A DNA stretch of 64,000 bases from Polyporus tsugae (Eukaryota; Basidiomycota; Agaricomycetes; Polyporales; Polyporaceae), in assembly GCA_024305745.1 (NCBI GenBank), contig JAHRBS010000004.1, forward strand, positions 2,914,001 to 2,978,000, given 5' to 3'. A program made the position numbers and the translations under genes. Below, piece by piece: positions 53,195-64,000 of this stretch. A model generated the notes under the pieces. The model was not told where the DNA came from. It saw only the letters and a program-made list of their open reading frames with translations, and did no database searches. The stretch's first letter is position 1. Each line of letters opens with the position of its first letter.

Positions 53195-55554
53195 TTACCA
53201 CTGAATCCACTCGCCATACATGTTCGGCCTCTCGCCACGAATGTAAGCTTCAAAGGTGCGCTTAAGCACAGTCGCCCAATCTAGGTCCTGCCTATCATGC
53301 TTGACCAGACCCTCTACATAGCTCGCACTCTTGTTCGCGATCGCGGCCCGACCAATACGCTCCGCATCTGCGAACCTCGGTCCAAGGTCGGGCCAGAAGC
53401 GGCTTCTATCAAATGGTTTCCACCTACACGGCCACATACCGTCAGAATTGCGGAACGGAGGCGAGGAGACGAGAGAGCATACCACTCGTTGTGATAGTGA
53501 TACAGAAAGGCACCACGGAAGAAGCCATCGAAGCCGATCGCGGCCGGGGTAGCACCCATCTCGGGAGGCGTGTTGAAGAACTGATCAAAGCTGCAGCGCC
53601 GTTATTCAGTCGTGTTTCATCTCTGCGAGCGAAGAATCGAGATAACGTACTCGGTGAAGAAGGGTTGCGCTGGGCGGTCGCGTTGGAAATAGACCTTCTT
53701 CCACGGATACAGTTTCCGGTTATCCGTGTTGAGCCACGCTGGGTCGAACAGTGCATCCGGTATGCGGTAGAGCAACTTCTCCATGTGCGCATCCTTGAGG
53801 TATCTCGACACCGTTGTGGGGTGGAAGTCCATGTTGTTGAACAACGCGGTCCTGAGCAAGAACGTTCCGAGCGCAGAGCCCTTGCGTAGGCGGAGGACGG
53901 CGGTATTGTACCGGTCCTCGTGTGACCACCGGTACGAGAACGATCCGCTCCAACCCCAAAGCTCCTCCCAGTCGCGGAGGAAGAGCATGTCGACATCGAG
54001 GTACACGCCGCCGTAGCGGTGGCAGAGCACGAAGCGTACCAGATCAGACAGGATGACGGGCATCTTGTTGTACGTCTGGAATGTTTCCTTCGTCTTCCCA
54101 TCCAGCGACACGTCCGACCCGACCTTCTTCCCATGTGGCTCGTTCGGCGGGGCTCCCTCGCTGAACAAGAACCTGCCCCCGAGCCGGCGCCAGTCGTCCT
54201 TCAGCTCCGGCGTGTTGTCCAGCTGCTCCGTGGTGTTCCACAGCTTGAACTGGATGACGTCTTTGAAGCGCGGGTGGAGGAACGGCGCCGACCACGCGTT
54301 CTGCCGCAGCTCCTCGATAATGTTATCTTGGGCGAGCGGGTCTGGCATGGCGTCCAGAGGTCCGCGGCTGACCCACAACCAGAGCTGCGGGCGGCAGAAG
54401 GACGAGTCGGAAGTGGGGCTCTCGAGGTGGAGGCCAGTGTTCTGGGTGAAGAGGAAAGCGATCATAGCCATGTACGGCTTGTCGGTGAACGGCCCTGACC
54501 AGAACATGTGGAATATCCGCGGGTCGTCTTCGCTACACGGCGACCCTTGGCGGTTTGGGTTGTATTGCGAGTGAGGAGGAAGCTGGAGGTCGCGTCCCCC
54601 ATCGTCGGTTGCGCGCTTGATGTTAGTAGAGTTCGAGTCTGTCGAAGCCAATTGGCTTCGCGCCGAGATATGGTCTCCTTCGCGGTCAATAACATAAACA
54701 TATCGTAAAGACTCGACGTCTTCTCGTCGTAAACGGCCGGCGTCGTCTAAACCCGCACCTAACCGTAGGAACTCGTGACAATCACGGACGTACTGGTCGG
54801 ACGGCAGTTAAAGCAAAGCTCGAGCGAGTATAATAGATTTGGACGAACGTACCTTGCCCGCGCTGAAGTCACATTGCTCCAAAATCCTGTCCAAGTCTGC
54901 GACGCTGCCGGGTATAGGTCGCGGGGGGCGTCCAAAGTCTGGTGGTCTATTCCGCACGTCGGGGTATATGCGCTCCGCTCCCGAGCCCGTCGTGAACTGC
55001 ACGATAGTTCCCTCTTTGAAGGCAGGTGGCGTGAGCTTCACGCTCGCCGGCAGCGCAGGGTTTTGGGGTGGGGTCATGAATCCCATTTCGACCGGAACTT
55101 CCGTAACGCACCCGAGGTCAGCATATACGCGCACATACCCATAGGCATAGACGGGAAATCAAGTGTCGAAGGACTCACTCGGACGCGTGCTAGGATAATG
55201 ACCCGACCGCACCTCCCAATCCCAAATCTTCCTCAACTCATCCCTCTCAAACACGACGGACTTGGAGCCCCTCCATGGTACCGGCCACGCCTTGTGGCCG
55301 GACACGAACCGCTGATGGAGTGCATACATCGACAGCAGGAATACCAAGCAGCAGAAATACAGCAGCGCCGGCCCTCTCCTTCTCCCAAACTTCGTCACGC
55401 TCATCTTGTACATGCCGGTGGGGAGAGCGGTGAGCGCGGCCAGACGACCAGTTCGTCGCCAGGCATGGTAGAATTCGTCGGTGAAGGGCTCGGGATTGGT
55501 GTGCGAGTAGCGTCCACGGGCGTCGTCCCGAGTACGCGCGGTCGTCGAGGCCAT
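53195..55554 (-). CDS. Type II membrane glycosyltransferase with DXD motif (GT32-like)
   Basis: Five exons (55179-55554, 54853-55097, 53651-54792, 53483-53590, 53195-53423) give 699 aa. One membrane anchor near residues 62-82 (ALLYFCCLVFLLSMYAL) after a cytosolic tail suggests a Golgi type II protein. The catalytic region starts about residue 290 (PRIFHMFWSGPFTDKPY) and includes LSDLVRFVLCHRYGGVYLDVDM (written here as two parts: LSDLVRFVLCHRYGG and VYLDVDM, DXD about residue 475). This is the sugar-binding DXD layout of the GT32/Och1-related group. The C-terminal segment has GFFRGAFLYHYHNEW. Donor and acceptor are unknown. Upstream ATG at 55638 would add 28 residues; the shorter start is my choice. 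It is convergent with RPE1, 231 bp away. Confidence 0.8.
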
Positions 55555-56386
55555 AGCGTTGCGCGGGGTGGAGGGCCTGATCTCAGTCGAGTTGTGCTTC
55601 CTGGTGGGGACATGGAGGCTATGTAAGCGGTAATACATATTTCAGACGCGCGCTGATCCGCAGCGGCCAGTAGAAGGGCTGTTCAGCGCTCAATTCTTCC
55701 AGGTCAGTTCACTTCGATGCGCAAGCGCCACAAAGATGGGCTAGCCGACCGTAGCAGTGTCAGATTCCGCGCTTAGCTCGAATTCGAGAACGAAATCGCA
55801 TCCCCCGCCTCTGTTTTCCCTCCAGGGCCAGCATTGGGTATGTCATTCGAAAGACACGGAATTCTGCTCTGTATGTGTGGATTGTGAGTACTTAAGTATT
55901 GATACAGTACTAGGATGATCGTGCGTTTGGGGGGGGGGGGGGGGGGGGGAGGGCCGGTGACTATGGCTCAAGAGACGTGAGGCCTGAGGCTTCTGTGTTA
56001 CATTCACTCAAGCTAAGGCATATTCCTCAGTCCCGAAAGCCCATGATGGGTATAACTACGCCCGTGTCTATCACTCCCACGCTGACTTTGCTTTCCTGCT
56101 TTCCTGGCTCAATATCCTCCCGCGTGGATCTGCACACTGCATAGATTCATTACGCCACTGTAACAAGTTAACAGTAAATAGATAGCTTCGAGAGCACACC
56201 GGTACATTGGATCTCAAATATGACTAGAAAGCGACCACCGACGTAAAACAAGCAAGTACTTAAGCAGGATCAGAGCAAGACGAAGCGACGACCAGAGCCC
56301 GACGTCGAGAGCATAGTATACAGTACTCGTTGTAACATATTCTTCTGACGCGCCGATACTTGGACTAGCACTCCGAACCCACCGAC
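55555..56386. other. Intergenic 0.8 kb with a long G homopolymer
   Basis: Upstream of the glycosyltransferase and downstream of the CSL gene. Contains an uninterrupted run of about 21 G at 55929-55949. No coding exon seen. Confidence 0.5.
55929..55949 (+). repeat. Poly(G) tract
   Basis: About 21 consecutive G residues followed by AGGG. Length is likely to vary between strains or be a sequencing-error-prone site. Confidence 0.9.
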
Positions 56387-58818
56387 CTACAACACCTTGA
56401 GGTTCCACCCGTGCATGCTGGTGTCGTCCGACATCCTCGCCGCTGCCTGTGCAGCCGCGAGCCAGTCACCGCCTTCCGCGCCTGATCTTGCTGGGTTCGA
56501 GAGGTCCATGGCGTGGAGAACGTTGTCCGCGGCGATAACCCGACCCGAGTGGTAGCCCACGCCATCATATGATCGAATGAACAAGAGAGGAAGACTACGA
56601 CCGGCGACGTCTCGCATGAGGTTGCTCCCGCGTCCCCCAGACGCATCCTGCGACTTGTCCGCTGTGTCGCCGCTGGCAGGTAGTGCATCTTCCCGCAGTG
56701 CCTTGAGGATATCCGGCATGGGGGGCATCTCGGCGACGACCATCATGTGCAGATGGCGCGCAGGAAGACTGAGCACGACGTCGGCAGGCTTGTTCTCGTG
56801 AGGTATGTCGGCCGCTATGACAGGGACTCCAGGTTGGTTGGGGAGGGGCGGAACGGGGATGAAAGGCATAGAGGGGTCAAAACGGCCATCCATAGCTAGA
56901 GGAGAGTGGTTATAAATTCGTAGCCGGAGAGGGCCGATGTTGCCGATGTAAACGTCGAGAGGCATCTGAGTCTTGGTCTTCGGATCCATATAGAAGAAGT
57001 TGGCCGCCATCATCTCGAGGGTGTTGCTTTGCGAACGGTAGAGGGGAGTATTGAACAGGGTGGGGAAGGGGGTGATAGGCATCTCTGGGACACTGTTGTT
57101 CATGCCAAACGCATCGAAGAAGGTATACTGGAATTTGGCTATACGCCGGTAAGCGTCAGTTGCCGTGAAGTTCGCGTAACGCCGCCACTTACATATCCCT
57201 ACAATAGTCCAGCAAAGATAGTCGTCAACCTCATCTGTGATGACACGGACACCGTCCTTCATCTCCTCGCGTATCCTGGGACTCTGGAACAGCAGTGGGT
57301 GAGTCCCCGCCTGATTCGACAGACCAGGCACGGGTGGTACGGCCACGCCGGGCGTGCCGGGAATCGGGCCAGCGGCGGAGAGATAATGTCGTGTCCCGTC
57401 CCCATTGACGCGCTGAAGGGCGATCTTCTGCATCTGGCTGACGGGCCCGCCGTCATCCGGGACAATACGACCTTTGTCTACCTTCCGAATGATCAAGGGT
57501 GCTGTTTGGACGCCAGTGACAGTATCTGCAAGGACGATCTCGCTACCGTAAGTGACTGGTTGCGGTCCTCCTGGACAAGTTGTAAATGCAGGATCTCAAA
57601 ACAGGATGCTGTTTAACAACGCACCAAGGGGATTCTCGTTGCCTTGCTGACGCACCACGTTTACCGCGAATGCAGACCAAGCAATGTTACTTGCACAAAG
57701 CTGGTTGTGCTCAATAGTCATGTACTTGGTGCGTACCGTCTGGGAATTGATCCGGTTGAATAGCGACACAGGTCCCCCTGCCAGAATACACGAGGAAATG
57801 TTGCGCGTCTTTGCAGTCTTCTTGGAAGGCTTCGAGATGATGGTAACGGGGGCAGAGTCGAACGACGCCCACACCCGCTCATTGCCCGTGGCCTCGCCGC
57901 CATCGGGCGCGTTTGGTGATGGCTCCGCAATGTCGAGGGACAGCTGAAAGCTCTTGCTCTTCGCAGAACCCGTTACATGCAGGAACTTGAAGCTAGCGGT
58001 GAGCGCATGGTCCATGGGTGCTTTGAGCTCGCAGGTACGTTCGCCTCCTTCGTTCACGACGGCCATAGAGAGGTGTTGATGTTTCATCTGCCACACTGGG
58101 CCTTCGATATGCACGACGGGCGGGGGACACAAGAATCGCTTCTCGCTCCCGTATGACTTCTGCGCGACCGCTGCGTGCAAGCAGATAACAGTTGTCATCG
58201 GCATGACGCGCGCGGGGTCCTGAGTGATGTGGTCGCGTACGACGCGTCGAATTTTTTTGTGGGGGTCGGCCGCGTCTGGAGGCTCGAGCTTGCGCTTGGT
58301 AGAGGTCCGCTGGTTGCGACGCGGCTAAGTACGGCAACGAATGCTTTTTGCGTGGAGACTGACCTGCGGAACACCCGTGCTTGACGATGGACCGGCAATG
58401 GGATGGCTGGGATCGCGTGAAGACGCGTTCGAAGTGCTCCAGGGAGGAGGAGGATGGCCGTTGGGAGGTGCTGCAGCCGACGAGGGATTCGAGAGGATGG
58501 ACTGGATGGAAACTGACGGCTCCGAGGGCGGTGGGGGGTGATTACTCGGGGGCATAGGAGACTGGGCTACGCCTGCGGGTGGCGAGCGAAGAGCAGCATG
58601 GCCGTTAGATACCTGGGACGCGGTCAGACGCGAGTAATGAATATGGGTATATAGCGAGTACTCACGAGGAGGCTGAGATTGGACTGCTGGGGGGACGCGG
58701 AGCGAGAGAGCTGCTGGGGATTGAGGGAGGTCGGGATGTGCTCGCGGGCCTCGGTAGTCTGTGTAGGCGACATTTGGAGATGGAGGGGATTGGAGGCGAA
58801 CGGCATTATAGTGCGCAT
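56387..58818 (-). CDS. CSL (CBF1/Su(H)/LAG-1) family transcription factor
   Basis: Five exons (58666-58818, 58364-58612, 57625-58324, 57193-57570, 56387-57138) give 743 aa. A Pro/Ser-rich N-terminus of about 135 residues precedes the Rel-homology-like DNA-binding part (QKSYGSEKRFLCPPPVVHIEG). The beta-trefoil domain has ISSCILAGGPVSLFNRINSQ, TVRTKYMTIEHNQL and PVTYGSEIVLADTVTGVQT. A C-terminal Ig-like part (PLDVYIGNIGPLRLRIYNH) follows. These are hallmarks of CSL proteins, which bind GTGRGAA sites; fungal members (Cbf11/Cbf12 in S. pombe) act without Notch in adhesion, lipid metabolism and cell-cycle control. An ATG at 58902 is also in frame. The exon 3 donor at 57624 was chosen among three to join WSAFAVNVV to GPQPVTYGSE. 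Confidence 0.9.
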
Positions 58819-59106
58819 GGTGGGCCGCAACTTGAGTACTCTGAGCAGAGCTGTGGGAAACGGCTCACTGTGGGAGTGGGAAGAAACCACAGATTTACCC
58901 ACGCGCGTCGGTTATAAAGCTCCCGTTTGCGACCCCGTGAACTTCCCAAAAAGAATTCGCGGTCCTGGGGTCCCCGGCATCTCGGCATGTCCCACCAATC
59001 GGATTGCGTCCCCAGGAATACAGACGCCGCGCCAGACACACCCCCAGCGTACACCGAGGACAACATACAGCCATACCAGTACAAGTACACTCCAGAGAAA
59101 AACATC

Positions 59107-59974
59107 CTAAATGCTGACCGCCGGCGACAAATAGTCCACCACTCTGCTCACGCCCCAGGCCACAACCGCCCCCCAGCCCTCTGCCTCGACCTTCACCTTA
59201 TCGTCCGACTCCTTCTCTGGAGAAAACAGCTCGTGCAGGCCCGCGGACTCGTCCTTGACAGCTGATCCATACGGAAGACTGTATGCCGTACGCAGCGCTC
59301 GAAGAGCGTCGACGACAGCATCAGCATCCAGTGGATCACCTGCCCGCGTGAAGGGCGATAACACGCCATGCTCCTCCACATAGAGTTCGTCCCCGCGCGC
59401 CGGCAGGAACAGGGTGTCTAGAGCACGGACCACGAAGCAGGGGACGCCGGGGTCAGCATTCGAACGTTCCCAGGATGAGACAGAACCGCAAAACAGTCAG
59501 GCGGGATGACATACCGCTGCTCAACGCCAAAATCCCCAACTTGTCCTCGCGCTTTATCGCGTCCCTCGTGAACGCGTCTACCTCGTCGGGCGAGCACGGT
59601 GTAGGGAGGTTCCACTCGTCGTCGCTCTCCGATACGGGTGAGGGGTAACTGGAGCGGTACTCGCTATCGTCGTCTGAGGACGCGCGTAGCCATTCCCACC
59701 CTTGGCCAGTCGCGGAGTGCTCATGCGCGGGGAGGTTTGCGGGGAAGAATCCGGAGAGGCTGAAGGGGTCTTCCCGTTCAACGCGAGGAGTGTAGACAGA
59801 CGCGACGTGCTTGGTCCCCGATATTGCGACAGCGCTCCGATGTCGAGGCAATTTTGGACGAGCATGGTCGTCGGTGACCCCGGTGGCAGTTGCAGTCGTG
59901 ACAGTGGATATTTTGGTGTATTGAAGAGAGGCGGAGGTGAAGTGCGGCACGGACTGTGAGCGGGGGACAGACAT
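59107..59974 (-). CDS. Ser-rich protein of unknown family
   Basis: Two exons (59515-59974, 59107-59417) give 256 aa. The intron (59418-59514) has a GTATGT donor, CTGAC branch-like sites and a GCTCTAG acceptor. The first 150 residues are Ser/Thr/Pro-rich and acidic in part (SDDDSEYRSSYPSPVSESDD). The second exon looks folded: LFLPARGDELYVEEHGVL, ADAVVDALRALRTAYSLP, GWGAVVAWGVSRVVDYL. I recognise no domain and propose no function. The frame stays open upstream of 59974 to about 60113 with protein-like sequence (VPVRAPEAGIYQVESRSV), so the true N-terminus may lie in an upstream exon near 60115-60285. Confidence 0.6.
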
Positions 59975-60729
59975 GGCGTTGTGTGCAGATTTTGAACGAG
60001 AGGTCAAGTTGGATGTGTACAGGCCGGGTGAAGTAGGGAGAACGGAGGCTGGACGCACCGAGCGGCTCTCGACCTGATATATGCCCGCCTCGGGGGCTCG
60101 GACAGGGACCTGAGGCTAGACTCGCTGGGGAGTGTTGCGCAAGTGCCGCAGGGGAAGACGGCGCATTTGTGGAAAGCGTTCTCGATCCGGATGGACGTCC
60201 CCAAAGCTCTCACCGTCCAAACCCACTCGATCAGAACATCCGCGCACAGCTCGACATCATCTCCTCGGTCACGCTCCCATTGCATACTAAAAGCCTATCT
60301 CCTCCCAACAACGATGCCCCGCTCCTGACCCAGCGGAGCCCGTCTCCTCTTGCCTGCTCTCTCCTGTCCAAGATATCATTGCCTCCAAATACGGCAAAGT
60401 GTGGTTCCAAACGACGGTATTATCATTCCAACATGAGAGGCTCTATTCCAAGTCCGAAATGAGTACTAGTGTCCAATGATGCACGACAAGCTACTGACTG
60501 CTGCGAGAGGGATATGCGGTGGGTGATATGAAAACACGATATGCATGGTAACTATTTGAGATATAAGTAAGGAGCGAGAGGGTACAGTCCAGACATGCGT
60601 CGTCGTTGCCGTCGTCGGTCGTGGTACACATTACTCCACTAGCGCTGTCCACATTTCACCTGAAAGCGTGTGGTTCCGTGGCACCAATACACCACTTAAC
60701 TTTATGTTGCGATCCTCGCCCGCACCGCT
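59975..60729. other. Intergenic or unresolved 5' region
   Basis: Upstream of the unknown Ser-rich gene and downstream of the seven-TM gene. The part 59975-60285 has open minus-strand frames (for example FHKCAVFPCGTCATLPSE) that could be 5' exons. From 60300 to 60729 I see nothing. Confidence 0.35.
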
Positions 60730-63500
60730 TCAGGTGACGGGATCACGAGGCTGCTGAGGAATACGCCGTTTGTCCCGCTCAGGCTCAGGAAATGGAACTC
60801 CAGACTGCCGTCTCGCCATCGACGACGAGCCCGTGCGAGCCTGCGATCCTGCACGGGGCGGAGCGGTCGCGTCGACCTGGTTCTTCTGCCAGTCCTCGAC
60901 CTTCATCGTCGACATGCGCTTCGACGACGACGTCGCCCCAGGGACGTTCGCGAGCAACTCCGCGCTCAGCGACCGCCCATGCTTCTTCTCCGTTGGAGAC
61001 TGGCCCTCATCGCGCCGCCCCTCGCCCGACTTACGCTCCTTCTTGACAGCCTGCTCCTTCTCCGCCTGGCGTTTGGCCACCGCCTGCTTCTCTGCGTTCT
61101 TCGCCCGCTCCCAACGGTGGCGGGCTGCTGAGATGTCAGCCTGCTCCTTTTGTGCTTGAGTGACCGGATCCTGGAGCTCGCGGATTTTCTTCTGGTGACG
61201 CTCTACAAGTTCCTCAAACGTTTTAACGCGGGTCGGCGACTCTGCGCTCCTCGGAGTGGGTTGCGCGATCGGCCGCTTAGGGGGGAGAATCGTAACCGGT
61301 ACGGTGCCTCCTTGAGAGACAGCCCTCCGATGTTGGGGGCGGAGAGCGAGAGGTAGGTCCTCTGAGGACAGGCCCTCGGGTGGGGCAGTGCCGACTTGCT
61401 CCCCTGAGAGCGCGCTCTCGCGATGCTGACGCTCCTTCAGGGCCTCCACAACGGCAGGCGATACAGGAACCTTGGGAGAGGGAGCGGGAATGGCAGTTGT
61501 AGGGATGGGCGCAGTGGTGCCAGAGGGCGGCTGGAAGAGCTTCCGTTCATGCAAGTAGACCTCCCAGTTGTCGTCACGGAGAGGGGCGCTAGTCGGTCGA
61601 CTGATTGGGGAACCAGCGTCCACGTTGGACAACGTGGTGAGCTCCATGGACGACTGGACGCGAGCGCGAGGATCGCGCTGACGCGGCGGCCGAAGATGAG
61701 AGGGAACAGCACTAACAAAGGCGGACAAATCCTGGCTGAGGTGCCGAGACGACTGCGAAGGGTGGCGTGACGGCGTCGAGCTAGAGGGGAGAGGGACAGG
61801 AGTATCTCCCCTCAAAAAGTCGATGGACCGACGAATTCCCTGGATCTCGGACAACAGCTCCTCGCGTCGTTTAAGGTCGTCCAATTCTCCGGGAGTGAGC
61901 GCTCTAGACTGCCTCGGATCGTCGGAGCCAGCCTTCTTCGTAATGAAGGTGTCCGGCACGTTCGACTCGATGTTCTCGCCAAGGTCGAGGACGGGGAGGA
62001 TGCCAGTCCCCTGAGGCTGCTGCCTCGCCGCGCGGTTAAGCTCCTCGACCGGGGTGGGAGCAGCCATGAACTCGGAGAGCCCCGACTGATACCGCGGCCG
62101 TGGCGAGCCCAAGGGCGAATCGGTGTCGAGTGGAACGCCGTCCTTGCCAAGCAAAGGCATGCCCGAGATGCCGCTCCCCGCGCGGCCATGCTTCGCAAGC
62201 AATGATGGGTGCACGCGATCCCACTCGCTCATCTCGGACTCGAGGTCCCTGAAGCGCTCTGCAGCGCGGGCCTCCGCTGCTTGGTCCTGTCGCTTCCGCT
62301 CCTCCTCGATCTCCTTCATCTTGCGAATAAGAATCTTCAGTATCTGGAACTGGACGGCGACACCCATAACAGAGACGGCACCCATCATACCCAGCTCGAT
62401 CTGCATAATCTGCGTGACCGGGAACTGGATACCATGCTCCTGGTATTTGGTGAAGACCGAGTCGAAGCCGATGTTCCACACGTAGAACTGCCGTGCCAGC
62501 GCGAAGGTTAATGGATGGCACTTTTCCACACGCATCGTAAAAATAGGTCACGTACCTCCTTAAGGCCAGCTGTCGTAAAGCAATCGACACCAAGCATGAA
62601 GGCGGTGGCACCCACGAATGCCGTCGAGATGAGCATAATGTAGTAGTGCAGCTTTGGAAGCGTGCAGAGCACGAAGCCGACCACGGATATGGCTACAGAC
62701 AAGGTCCGAAGCTCGCTCAGTCTAGATCGTCAGCGGCATCCTAGACACGGGAACTGCGCACCGATATACATGATCCACCGGAATCCGAGCGGGTGAATGA
62801 GGCCGCCATCCCGGAAGCACTGAATCCACAAGGCAAGTGCAAAGCCTCCCCACGCCCCCGTAAAGTACTTGGCGGCCTTCCAGAAGAAGATGGCGATACC
62901 TCCGCCCGCTACACCGGCGACGACGCAGGAGAGCACGAAGAGGCCGCGAACCGTCGTGTTAGGGGGGTTGATCGCCTGAAGGACCCCGAAACGGAGGATG
63001 AGCACGAAGCATACGAGGGAGAGGGTGTAAAAGCCGATGATGAAGATGGACGACCATCGGTTCTTGTGCCCGAGGAATGCGCTGGGGAGACCAGTGAGGA
63101 TAAGGATCGCACCAAGGACTCCGAACCCGGCATCTAAGTGAGTATCGAGTTGGGTATAGTCAGGGGGTGCAGAAGTCGTTGCAGAGGCCGCAGCGGCGGA
63201 AGTCGAGGACGACTCGGACGCGGTCGAGGTCTGGCTCAGGGTGACAGTCACATTGAATGTGGTGGGGACGACAGTGGTGACCGGCACATTATTGTTGCCA
63301 GAGCGTGTGGTCGTCGTGATGGTCGTAGAGCGTGTCGTCAGAGAAAGCGAGGTGGATCCGGTGGGGGAGGACGTATGTCCGGATGAAGAGGACGATCGAG
63401 AGTTGGTGTCCGAGGTCGACTGGGCAGAAGCTGAGGCGAGGAGGAGAAGGATGCAGATGAGACACGACCAGAGGATGGGAGACCATGGACGGGCAGGCAT
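60730..63500 (-). CDS. Seven-TM DUF4203/TMEM198-like protein with S/T-rich ectodomain
   Basis: Three exons (62770-63500, 62556-62721, 60730-62487) give 884 aa. A signal peptide (WSCLICILLLLASASAQ, residues 10-26) is followed by about 95 Ser/Thr-rich residues with N-glycosylation sequons (NVT). Seven hydrophobic helices follow (VLGAILILTGLPSAFLG, FIIGFYTLSLVCFVLILRF, GLFVLSCVVAGVAGGG, GGFALALWIQCF, VAISVVGFVLCTLP, YYIMLISTAFVGATAFML, MGAVSVMGVAVQFQIL), as in the TM7S3/TM198-like domain. The cytoplasmic tail of about 500 residues has two Glu/Lys/Arg coiled-coil stretches (KMKEIEEERKRQDQAAEARA; FEELVERHQKKIRELQDP) around a Pro/Ser-rich linker. Function in fungi is unknown; a plasma-membrane sensor or scaffold is a guess. 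The first intron is placed at GTATAT..CTAG because it alone keeps the frame. Confidence 0.85.
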
Positions 63501-64000
63501 GGTGGGCCTGTAGGAAGAGGGAAGGAGGGGGGCCGGGGAAAGGGAGGGAGGTGAGGAAAGGGAGGGAGGTGAGGAAAGGAGGGCCGGAGCGATAAATAGG
63601 AATGAGTTAGGATGGAGTGGGTCCTGCTCGCCAGCCGCTGGCCCTCCTGCCTCCGAATCCGACCCGGCCTCCCTGCCCGGTAACGGTCACAGTCGTCGTG
63701 GATGCAGACCAGCCGAGATAGCGCGGCGCGATGCTACCAGACCCACGTGTCGGTCTATCGTGTCCAGACGCTCCACACCGTGTACATGTGCTCACCCGAG
63801 GTTTCTCTTTGCCGCGTCATTTTGGGCAAGTATACAGCTGAGAACAACGCACAGATCTAACGATAGGAGTTCCAACTTGTGCAAGCAGGAATGCATACCA
63901 GGTAAATCGACTTCAGAACAGAATATATGCGCCGCTACGGCTTTTGAATCCCCGCATGGAGTAGTAAAGCCCCCGCGCTTTGACCAAACACCCCCTTCCG
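63501..64000. other. Upstream region of the seven-TM gene, to the window edge
   Basis: The first 90 bp are a purine-rich (on the plus strand) leader with 2.4 copies of an 18-nt repeat. The remaining 400 bp hold no gene I can support; a short minus-strand frame with CTRCGASGH (63740-63795) is too weak to call. Confidence 0.4.
63537..63580 (-). repeat. Tandem 18-nt repeat in a pyrimidine-rich leader
   Basis: Unit ggaaagggagggaggtga (plus strand) at 63537-63554 and 63555-63572, with a partial third copy. On the gene strand it is a CT-rich tract 40-80 nt upstream of the ATG, the usual place for such tracts in fungal leaders. Confidence 0.85.

Noticed and set aside
62756..62770. Alternative donor GTGCGC after MYI in the seven-TM gene
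   Set aside because: No acceptor downstream restores the frame of LSELRTLSVAIS; the GTATAT donor at 62769 with the CTAG acceptor at 62722 does.
63607..63795. Short minus-strand frame with CTRCGASGH, resembling a zinc knuckle
   Set aside because: Too short, incomplete Cys/His spacing, and no supporting exon before the window edge.

Overview
The window is nuclear DNA of a filamentous basidiomycete, most likely an Agaricomycete of the polypore/white-rot kind (this placement is an inference from gene content and style, not from a search). Genes lie on both strands and are densely packed. Almost all are interrupted by many 45-65 nt spliceosomal introns with GTNNGY donors, CTNA(A/C) branch sites and YAG acceptors. 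I rebuilt gene models by joining exons so that reading phase is kept across every junction. Coordinates give coding spans; exon lists are in the evidence. I saw no bacterial-type operon, CRISPR array, tRNA or rRNA gene, or recognisable transposon.

Left third (0.4-16.8 kb): proteasome tether STS1/Cut8, Cas1-type polysaccharide O-acetyltransferase, rhomboid protease, a 13-exon dienelactone-hydrolase-like/NTF2-like protein, an ankyrin-dilute (DIL) protein, ribosome biogenesis factor RRP15 and the GID/CTLH subunit GID8.

Middle (17.6-38.9 kb): a 1439-aa BCK1-type MAPKKK of the cell-wall-integrity pathway, an IQ-motif protein with tiny exons, a C1orf123/UPF0587 zinc protein, mitoribosomal mS35, a nitrilase, a candidate new gene, a CDC3/AspB septin, an MTR10/transportin-3 importin with a microsatellite in a stop-free intron, succinyl-CoA ligase alpha and an acyl-CoA-binding ankyrin protein.

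Right part (39-63.5 kb): mitoribosomal bS16m, a partial unknown gene, a secreted Cys-rich protein, LSm5, importin alpha, a D-2-hydroxyacid dehydrogenase, proteasome RPN2, COX13, a small secreted GPI-type protein built of 11-residue repeats, ribulose-phosphate 3-epimerase, a DXD glycosyltransferase, a CSL-family transcription factor, an unknown Ser-rich protein and a seven-TM DUF4203/TMEM198-like protein.

Most genes are conserved housekeeping genes. The less ordinary content is (a) the secreted undecapeptide-repeat protein at 50.8-51.4 kb, which shares an exon-1 design and an identical 10-bp TATA-like box with the Cys-rich secreted gene at 40.7 kb; (b) coding micro-exons of 3, 5, 6, 6, 10 and 13 nt in five unrelated genes; and (c) two small spliced genes I cannot assign to a family.
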